Shown here piece by piece: positions 1 to 6,317 of a DNA stretch of 12,760 nucleotides. The notes below the pieces were generated by a model. That model was given only the letters and a program-made list of their open reading frames with translations, made no database searches and was not told the DNA's origin. Positions within the stretch are counted from its first letter, which is position 1. Each line of letters begins with the position of its first letter. The position numbers and the translations under genes were made by a program. Origin of the DNA: Bacteroidota bacterium (GTDB lineage Bacteria; Bacteroidota; Bacteroidia; UBA7662; CANHCV01); assembly GCA_027488715.1 (NCBI GenBank), contig JAIYBD010000067.1, forward strand, positions 1-12,760, given 5' to 3'.

Positions 1-77
1 AAAAAAATTAAAGCAAATAAGATGGAGGGGAACAAAATGCCCAAGGCTACTCCAAATTTCAATTGATCGCGATTCAT
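1..77 (-). CDS. N-terminus of a probable membrane protein (partial, runs off the left edge)
   Basis: Only the first 25 codons are visible. The ATG at 77-75 overlaps the surE stop codon (TGA, 76-74) in an ATGA arrangement, the same coupling used at other junctions of this run, which is the main reason to believe the start. The visible peptide begins MNRDQLKFG and then turns strongly hydrophobic (VALGILFPSILFALIFF), which reads as a first transmembrane helix with a short charged N-terminus on the cytoplasmic side. No family can be assigned from this fragment. In other Bacteroidota surE is often followed by small membrane proteins or lpxB; the sequence here does not look like an LpxB start, but that is a weak judgement. 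Confidence 0.6.
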   Translation of the reverse strand, partial: MNRDQLKFGVALGILFPSILFALIF

Positions 78-844
78 AAATTCCAATTTTTGATGGCCTC
101 TTTCCATCCGTAATGCGTCAGGTCAAAATTGACCGGAACCACCGACGCAAAGTTATGCTTCAATGCCCACTCATCGGTATCGTCTCCATCATCCTTATTA
201 ACAAACTCACCGGTTAACCAATAATACGTTTTTCCGTGAGGATCCACTCGTTTATCGAACTTTTCTACCCATTTTGCTTGCGCCTGCCGACAAATTTTTA
301 TTCCTTGAAATTCCGATTTGGCGCAATTCGGGATGTTCACATTCAACACAAATGGAGGCTGCGGACGGTGGAGTAAAACGCTTTCAATCATTTTTTTCGC
401 CACCTCAACGGCCAACGAAAAGTCGGCTTCCCATGAAAAGTTGGTCAATGAGAAACCAATGGACGGAATTCCCTCCAATCCACCTTCCACCGCTGCCGAC
501 ATGGTACCGCTATACAAAATATTCACCGAGCTGTTGCTTCCGTGGTTAATCCCAGAAATCAATAAATCGGGTTTTCGGTGCATCACCTGATCAACGGCCA
601 ATTTCACGCAATCAACTGGGGTTCCCGTGGTGTGATAGGCCGCCTTCACTCCTGGAAACAAGCCTTTCACTTCCAACATCCTCAAGGGCTTGGAAATGGT
701 AATCGCATGCCCCATGCCCGACTGACCGGAATCGGGAGCTACCACCACCACTTCACCAAAATATTGTGCAGCTTCAATCAAGGCTTTGATGCCCGGAGCG
801 GTAATTCCATCGTCGTTGGTCACTAAAATCAAGGGAGTATTCAT
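74..844 (-). CDS. surE: 5'/3'-nucleotidase SurE
   Basis: SurE is a cytoplasmic, divalent-metal-dependent phosphatase that removes the 5'- or 3'-phosphate from nucleoside monophosphates; some members also act on short polyphosphate. The 256-residue length is typical. The diagnostic N-terminal motif NDDG lies at residues 10-13, with D11 and D12 as the expected metal ligands. S42 in APDSGQSGMG and N100 in SGINHGSN are the other expected ligands. TGTPVDC (73-79) and YSGTMSAA (111-118) are further family signatures. All key residues are present, so it should be active. The ATG at 844 overlaps the stop of the upstream oxidoreductase by 4 bp (ATGA), and its own stop overlaps the next start the same way. 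It probably depends on the upstream genes for translation. Confidence 0.96.
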   Translation of the reverse strand: MNTPLILVTNDDGITAPGIKALIEAAQYFGEVVVVAPDSGQSGMGHAITISKPLRMLEVKGLFPGVKAAYHTTGTPVDCVKLAVDQVMHRKPDLLISGINHGSNSSVNILYSGTMSAAVEGGLEGIPSIGFSLTNFSWEADFSLAVEVAKKMIESVLLHRPQPPFVLNVNIPNCAKSEFQGIKICRQAQAKWVEKFDKRVDPHGKTYYWLTGEFVNKDDGDDTDEWALKHNFASVVPVNFDLTHYGWKEAIKNWNL

Positions 845-1905
845 GGCACAAAGGTCGTTTTATTTTCTTTAATTTTCGGCATTTTACAGGTTTTTGGATT
901 CACTTCCTTGTTCATTTCTTTTCCGTTTTTCCAATGTAGCACCCACTGATGCGCGAAAAATGGAGCAAGGATAACCCCTTTGCTTCCAAACGCATTCAAG
1001 ATGGCCAATTGGTTGTATTCAGGATGAAATCCGGCGAACGGTCGTCGGGAATGATTCGCAGGTCGAACGCCGGAACGATGTTCCAGCACTTCCACTTTTC
1101 TGCCGATGGTTTTCTCCAACTTCTCGATCAAGGTAGAGGCGTCTTCTTCCGAAGGATTCCAGTCGAGGCGATCCCACCGAAAATTAGAACCAAAGCGAAA
1201 CGTTTGATCGCCCAACGGGATGAGGAAAAATCCGGCATGGTAAATCTCTTTTTCAGAAATTCCTTCAATTTTCACTTTCATCACTTCCCCCTTCGCAGGA
1301 TTCATGGGCAGGACCGAAAACCAAGGATTGAGCGCTATCCGATTCCCTTCACAGAAAAGAACCATCTGAGCTTTTATTCCCGGGTATTCCACTCCATCTT
1401 CCTTCAAGTTGAGCTGATGATAATCAAAAGTTGCTTCGATAAAATTTCCACCCAGTGCTTTTTTGGAGCATTGAAGAAACGTGGGAATATCGAGCCAACC
1501 GGCCTCCTGAATTTCACCCATTCCCGTGTCGGAAGGCCGGTAAGAATTCTCTTCTCGAAACCCTAACCCCGATCCCAATTTCTCCATCTGCCGCTTCCAA
1601 ACCCCTTGAAAATTCAAATCCGGAATATCGTGAACCATGGTTTTGGGATGAAAAAAGTGGGCTCCCCAAACCTTCTCCATGGCCGAATACGTTTGGTGAG
1701 CAAAAGGAAAAACCTCATCGGCCAACCACGACCATTCCACGCTGCGAATCCGCAACGGGTGCCAAAGTCCGGCCGCAACCGAAGAAGCTTTGTATTGCTC
1801 ATCCGAAATCACTACCACCGATTTGCCGGCCTGCTGCAATTGGTAGGCCGCGTGCGCTCCCGCCAATCCATGACCTACAACAAGGACATCGGTCTCAATA
1901 GCCAT
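841..1905 (-). CDS. FAD-dependent oxidoreductase, D-amino-acid/glycine oxidase (DAO) family
   Basis: A 354-residue DAO-fold flavoprotein. Residues 5-16 form the first beta strand and dinucleotide-binding loop (DVLVVGHGLAG; G11, G13, G16), followed by the expected acidic/polar end of strand 2. SSVAAGLWHPL (41-51) corresponds to the conserved segment after the FAD adenine site in this family. Near the C-terminus HRSGVRP and RRPFAGFHPE followed by NAFGSKGV resemble the flavin-contacting end of DAO-family enzymes. The length and layout fit a glycine-oxidase-like or MnmC-C-like enzyme oxidising a C-N bond, but no thiamine genes lie nearby and the substrate is unknown. The start at 1905 places the GxGxxG loop 11 residues from the N-terminus, as expected. 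It overlaps the preceding PorP-like gene by 11 bp. No signal peptide is visible, so it is probably cytoplasmic. Confidence 0.85.
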   Translation of the reverse strand: MAIETDVLVVGHGLAGAHAAYQLQQAGKSVVVISDEQYKASSVAAGLWHPLRIRSVEWSWLADEVFPFAHQTYSAMEKVWGAHFFHPKTMVHDIPDLNFQGVWKRQMEKLGSGLGFREENSYRPSDTGMGEIQEAGWLDIPTFLQCSKKALGGNFIEATFDYHQLNLKEDGVEYPGIKAQMVLFCEGNRIALNPWFSVLPMNPAKGEVMKVKIEGISEKEIYHAGFFLIPLGDQTFRFGSNFRWDRLDWNPSEEDASTLIEKLEKTIGRKVEVLEHRSGVRPANHSRRPFAGFHPEYNQLAILNAFGSKGVILAPFFAHQWVLHWKNGKEMNKEVNPKTCKMPKIKENKTTFVP

Positions 1906-2791
1906 CCTTGTAATCCTTCAATTTGATGTTCAATCCGAACTCCAAATTTCCACCCAGCGTTCCCGTTCTCACCGGGAAATCGTAGGAAGCACGCAACTGG
2001 ATTTGATTCCCAAGATCGAAACCCGTCATGATGGAAATCGGATTTAATCCGTAGGGAATTACGGTTAACATGCCCTTGTATTGAAACATGCGGTACGCCA
2101 ATCCGAATTGAAATTTATCCAAGTATTCAAATCGAGTGGCGAATTGAATGCCATAGCTTCGATTGCAGATGCGGTAAAACACCTCGGATTTGTTTTTCCA
2201 TCCGCCCGACATGCTGGAAGTCCAACCCACATTGGCATTGATGGAACGAGCCGTAGCATAATCGCCCAATCGTTTAAAAGCGATGGTGGGCTGAAATAGG
2301 TTTTGAACGGCTGCGCCAACATGAACATTTTTGGTTCGGAACCAAAGTCCGGCATCGAGATCGGAACTGCTTCGGGTTTCGGAATTGATTCCCGCCGAAA
2401 TACTCAAAAATTGAACCGAAGGAGCAACGCCCAACCCCAATGAAAAATCGGAAGCATCCAAACGATACCCGTAAACTCCCCTCAACAAAACCTGAGTATT
2501 GTTACCTTCCTGATTGATTTTAATGGTTCCACCAACATCGTTACTCTTGTTTTTGGTCACGTCGTACGCGCCCTGCAGACTCCAGGAAAGCATTCCGGGC
2601 GTATTGACGAATTGCTTGCGGTAACCCAATAAAAGATTATCGTGATTTACGCCCGAATACGCCGGATTGAAATGGATCATGGTGAACCACGGCATGCGAG
2701 AATTCCAGTAAATTTCTTGGGTTGGAAGTTGAGCGAAAGTTTCCTTTACGCCTAAAAAGAGAAGCATGGAAAACAAAAATATCCGTTTCAT
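1895..2791 (-). CDS. PorP/SprF-family type IX secretion-associated outer-membrane protein
   Basis: A 298-residue protein with a clear signal peptide (MKRIFLFSMLLFLGVKETFA, cleavage likely before Q21). It is followed by the family's opening segment ending in FNPAYSG (41-47) and a GYRKQFV stretch. The remainder alternates short strands rich in aromatic and glycine residues (for example VLLRGVYGYRLD and FSLGLGVAPSVQF), typical of an outer-membrane beta-barrel. PorP/SprF proteins work with the T9SS; SprF is needed to export or attach the SprB adhesin in Flavobacterium. Many paralogues sit beside the gene for their secreted partner. Here the start overlaps the stop of the CotH-like gene by 4 bp, and the only obvious T9SS cargo in the run is the protease three genes upstream. 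The specific partner is an inference. Confidence 0.88.
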   Translation of the reverse strand: MKRIFLFSMLLFLGVKETFAQLPTQEIYWNSRMPWFTMIHFNPAYSGVNHDNLLLGYRKQFVNTPGMLSWSLQGAYDVTKNKSNDVGGTIKINQEGNNTQVLLRGVYGYRLDASDFSLGLGVAPSVQFLSISAGINSETRSSSDLDAGLWFRTKNVHVGAAVQNLFQPTIAFKRLGDYATARSINANVGWTSSMSGGWKNKSEVFYRICNRSYGIQFATRFEYLDKFQFGLAYRMFQYKGMLTVIPYGLNPISIMTGFDLGNQIQLRASYDFPVRTGTLGGNLEFGLNIKLKDYKDGY

Positions 2792-5526
2792 GGAAACAAA
2801 GAAACGGCACTAAATTGGTCTTTTTCGTAAAGTTTTGAGAACGTTCCGTGAATATTTTTCAACACCAATTGCCCGCCTCCCCAATCCGATTTCTTCCGAA
2901 AAACTTTGGCGGCCAATTGTACATTTTCGCATTGCATGTTTTCCACCTTGGCCACCGATAAATCCTTCACCCCGATTCCCAATCGTTGATTTTTCATCTG
3001 AAGATTCTTTCCCAAAAACCGATTTCCTTCCCCGCAGGAGATGGATTTATCTCCGTTTTGGGAAAACGAACAATGGGAAACGGTGGCGTTTCCGCCAGAA
3101 AAATCGATTCCATCGTTACCGGTTTTGATGAATTGCGAGCGAGAAACCGAAATTTGGCAGAAATCGAAATCGATTCCGTCGCCGGAAACATTTTGCACCA
3201 CCACCTTCTCCAATTGCCCCGAGCAATGAACCAAATTCAAGGCATCTTCAGCATGAATATCTTCAAAAACAACTTCGCTCCAATTCAACTCCGCTCCAAC
3301 CACATTCACCCCGCCCATTTCGTGTAAATTCCCCCACGAAAACTGCTTCTGATCCCGAAATCGCCAATGACGGAAATTCAGTTTTTTATTCTGCGGATGA
3401 AAATAAACGGCTCCGCCTGAAACCAGAATTTCCTCCGAGCCATTTCCGGTTTCTTCCAGCAGTCCCTCCACCCAAAACACCTGTTCGGGACGCATGGAAA
3501 GATGAACGCCACGGGGAATTTCCAACACATATCCAGAAGGAATGATGCAGTTGCTGCTCCAATTTCCGGACACGGCAGTGATGCGATTTCCCTTCATTTT
3601 AAATCCCTTTGGAATGCAGAGCGACACTTTTTTTACGGTAGATGTTTGTGGAGCAGGGAGCGGTTTCCCCACTTTTTCAAACGATGTTCCGCCAATGGAT
3701 CGATACCGCAAATTCTTTGAATTCAATGGAAGGACGATGCGAGGTGGGACCCGGGAGGAATCAAAGGCAGGAAGGAAGGTGAAGCGCTGGGGATTCTTCT
3801 CATCGAAAATTTCCAAGGGCAACCCCCAGCGATTTTCAACCAACAATTTGCCATTTTCACGGAACGACCACACTTGGGCGGGCAACGGTTTTAAGTAATT
3901 TTGAATTTCGTTCGCCCGGCGAATGCTGGCCGCCATCGGATAGTGGTAGTGCTTTCGAATTCCTTGAAGGGCACTCGTAATTCGTTGCATTTCGGCCCCA
4001 TGCTTCGACCACAACCTTTTCAAATAATCCGATTGGGCGAATTTTCCCAAGTAGAAGAAATACGATTTTACGAACGCTTTGTTTCGGAATAATCCAAAGG
4101 GCTGAAGGCCATCTTTCCCCCAATTCGAGTTCGGTTGAAGGCCCCAAGCCATCAAGGGGCGCTCGTCGATTTTATAAATGCCATCTTGAGTAAATCCATC
4201 GATCGCGATGGGTTCTAAATTGTGAGTAACGGGATTCAAATAAAAACGCTGGTTGTGCCAAATGATTCCGTGGTACGCCTGAAAAAGCTCCACCAAAGCG
4301 TAGTATTTGGCCCAGATCTCTACTTGTCGAACCTCGGCAAATTGTTCCCAGTCCAAGAGCGCTTTTACCGCCACTCCACCCTCGGAATTTTCCATCCATT
4401 TTTTCCGATCCACCAACTTAGGAACATTCCATCTTCCTTTGAAAGGAGGCGCTCCAGAAGAGGCGTACGATCGAGTTTGGGCCTCCCAGAATCCGGATTC
4501 ATCCCATTTTAGAATAGGCCCATCTCTTCGTTCCTGATGCTCCAATAGGTACGTATTGGGCAATCCTTCCAAAACGTACAAACCCAAATCTTTTCCGTTG
4601 AGTACAAGATGTACAAACTGATACGCTGGCGTTAAAATTCCTTCTTGTTGAAGTGCTTTTTTAAACATCCATTCCCTTAAAAAATCTCGGGCCTGCGGAC
4701 GCATCAAAGAAAATTCGGTTTGCCCTTGAACGCCAACCGAGTCGTGGCATTTCACCCGAAAGCTCCATTTTTCTCCGGAAAGGTGATCAATCCAATCGCC
4801 TTTCAATCGAATTTCTCCCGGTATGGTTCGTTGATTGAACGACAATTCCATCTCCACCGGTTTTTCGTTTTCTTCCAATAAAATTCCTTTTTGAAGGGCT
4901 TTGCTTCGTTGCTGAAGGATTTGATTCCAATTGGATGAAGCCACATCAATTTCAAGGAGGGGGAAATCGTTGGGGATCGATGCAGGCGTTTGATCGAACT
5001 CTTTTTCAACGGTTAGATCATCGAAATAGGCGACTCCCGATTTGCCTTTGTAATGGGCTGAAAATACGAGAGAATCGTCCTCGGCGCCTTCCGGCAAAGT
5101 GAAGTATTCTTCCAAGAGGTCCCATCCGCGCTGCGATGAGGAGGCCAGCGAAATTTCTTGATAAAATCCACGATTCCCGGTGATGAGTAAACACGCATTT
5201 TCATCGTTTCCGTATCTTCTAATGCCTACATAAAACGTTGATTGGGGAGAAACTCCTGAAATGTGAAACGCCATTCCATACGGCTGAAGGGGTTGACATT
5301 TAGAAGAATATTTTCCCGAGAAAGCGATGTCATCCGATTGGGTTTTGGCATTGGAAAACAAATCGCCATCGCTTATCCAATAGGTTCTTCCTTCCCGAGT
5401 GCTGGTAGATTCTGCATCGCAGTACCACCTCGAATCTTCTGGAGAGGAACGATCGCCCATGGTGAGCAAGAAAGCCAATCCTGCGAGAAGAAAGAATACA
5501 AATACGAATCGTTTGAGGTGTTTCAT
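2788..5526 (-). CDS. CotH-like kinase with N-terminal beta-sandwich and C-terminal right-handed beta-helix
   Basis: A 912-residue extracytoplasmic protein. Residues 5-22 are a hydrophobic signal peptide or membrane anchor without an obvious cleavage site. Residues about 30-178 look like a carbohydrate-binding-type beta-sandwich ending in the characteristic AYFDDLTVEK. Residues about 185-450 match the CotH spore-coat kinase fold: EIRLKGDW (238-245), KWSFRVKC (253-260), VLNGKDLGLYVLEG (308-321) and HNQRFYL (424-430), then EPIAIDGF (438-445). The family usually carries a WDxD-like acidic motif at this last point; here only D443 is evident. After a linker, residues about 655-895 form short repeating strands (GDGIDFDFCQISVS, NDGIDFSGGNATVS) typical of a right-handed parallel beta-helix. 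CotH proteins phosphorylate secreted or coat proteins using ATP; whether this one is active is uncertain. It has no T9SS sorting domain. It overlaps both neighbours by 4 bp. Confidence 0.8.
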   Translation of the reverse strand: MKHLKRFVFVFFLLAGLAFLLTMGDRSSPEDSRWYCDAESTSTREGRTYWISDGDLFSNAKTQSDDIAFSGKYSSKCQPLQPYGMAFHISGVSPQSTFYVGIRRYGNDENACLLITGNRGFYQEISLASSSQRGWDLLEEYFTLPEGAEDDSLVFSAHYKGKSGVAYFDDLTVEKEFDQTPASIPNDFPLLEIDVASSNWNQILQQRSKALQKGILLEENEKPVEMELSFNQRTIPGEIRLKGDWIDHLSGEKWSFRVKCHDSVGVQGQTEFSLMRPQARDFLREWMFKKALQQEGILTPAYQFVHLVLNGKDLGLYVLEGLPNTYLLEHQERRDGPILKWDESGFWEAQTRSYASSGAPPFKGRWNVPKLVDRKKWMENSEGGVAVKALLDWEQFAEVRQVEIWAKYYALVELFQAYHGIIWHNQRFYLNPVTHNLEPIAIDGFTQDGIYKIDERPLMAWGLQPNSNWGKDGLQPFGLFRNKAFVKSYFFYLGKFAQSDYLKRLWSKHGAEMQRITSALQGIRKHYHYPMAASIRRANEIQNYLKPLPAQVWSFRENGKLLVENRWGLPLEIFDEKNPQRFTFLPAFDSSRVPPRIVLPLNSKNLRYRSIGGTSFEKVGKPLPAPQTSTVKKVSLCIPKGFKMKGNRITAVSGNWSSNCIIPSGYVLEIPRGVHLSMRPEQVFWVEGLLEETGNGSEEILVSGGAVYFHPQNKKLNFRHWRFRDQKQFSWGNLHEMGGVNVVGAELNWSEVVFEDIHAEDALNLVHCSGQLEKVVVQNVSGDGIDFDFCQISVSRSQFIKTGNDGIDFSGGNATVSHCSFSQNGDKSISCGEGNRFLGKNLQMKNQRLGIGVKDLSVAKVENMQCENVQLAAKVFRKKSDWGGGQLVLKNIHGTFSKLYEKDQFSAVSLFP

Positions 5527-6305
5527 GGGTGAGAAAGGATCTGAAATGAATACCAGTTTTTCATCGGTTTCAGGAGTAAAAAATCCACTTTTTCACCGTT
5601 TCCGCCAACTCCTAAAAAATGTATTCCATTTTGTATTTGGTGTTGCTGGGTTTGAAATTTACCAAAATCGCCGGCCAAACACCAAATTTGCTTTCCGCTT
5701 TTGGCTTCTTGTTGAAGCAATGGAAGCCACGAGGAGCGGAAATTCTGATTTGGATTCATTTGATACATCTCTTCACCCACTTCTGCATTGGGTTTCCAAA
5801 AGGGTTCTCGTCCATCCCAAAACAATGGATGATGCATGATGAGAATTTGGACGGGAAAGGCCGACATTTCTGCTTTAAAAACAGCCGAATCGATGGTGAA
5901 GTTTGATTTTCCGACCGTTTGAAAAACGACCAACTTCACCGAGTCAGACAATTCATAAAACTGAAACGGAGAAAGCGAATCAATCCGTTTTTGGTTGTAT
6001 TCTTCTGGCGTTGCTAAATCGTGATTCCCGTAAGCGATGAACGATTTTCCGGTCCATTTTTTTTCTAAACTCACCCAGGCCGAAGGGGCTAATGCCCCAA
6101 AATCAGACACATCTCCTCCCCAAAGCAGGACATCGGCTTGTTGACTTTCTACGGCTTGCAAAAAATGGGGGACAGGACCATTGATGGAATCGGTTTCATC
6201 GTAAAGGTGAGCTGCAAAAGTTAGGGTTGGATAGGTTGATTGGCATCCCACCAAAAAAAACATCCCGATGATTCCGAGGATGGGAAAAATCGGGATGCGC
6301 TGCAT
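5523..6305 (-). CDS. Calcineurin-like metallophosphoesterase lipoprotein with altered metal ligands
   Basis: A 260-residue protein. A lipobox LVGC at 18-21 after a hydrophobic stretch predicts a lipoprotein attached at C21; the following residues (QSTYP) are not acidic. The calcineurin-like phosphoesterase motifs appear in order: TFAAHLYD (29-36), GGDVSDFG (63-70), YGNHD (92-96), MHHPL (157-161) and LAGDFGKF (210-217). The GDxxD, GNHD and H motifs are intact. The first motif, normally DxH, reads A31-A-H33, and the last, normally GHxH, reads GDFG, so up to three canonical metal ligands are replaced. It may be a divergent subfamily with changed metal binding or an inactive phosphatase-like protein. 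It lies 12 bp after the protease gene and overlaps the CotH-like gene by 4 bp, so a role opposed or accessory to the kinase-like protein is plausible but unproven. Confidence 0.85.
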   Translation of the reverse strand: MQRIPIFPILGIIGMFFLVGCQSTYPTLTFAAHLYDETDSINGPVPHFLQAVESQQADVLLWGGDVSDFGALAPSAWVSLEKKWTGKSFIAYGNHDLATPEEYNQKRIDSLSPFQFYELSDSVKLVVFQTVGKSNFTIDSAVFKAEMSAFPVQILIMHHPLFWDGREPFWKPNAEVGEEMYQMNPNQNFRSSWLPLLQQEAKSGKQIWCLAGDFGKFQTQQHQIQNGIHFLGVGGNGEKVDFLLLKPMKNWYSFQILSHP

Positions 6306-6317
6306 GGATTGTTTTGA

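Noticed and set aside
949..1566. 205-codon open frame on the plus strand
   Set aside because: It lies entirely antisense to the FAD oxidoreductase, which has clear family motifs. The translation has no recognisable domain and is rich in Arg, Phe and Ser, as expected of a shadow frame.
5399..5839. 146-codon plus-strand open frame across the CotH/phosphoesterase junction
   Set aside because: It is antisense to two well-supported genes and has no family features or promoter of its own.
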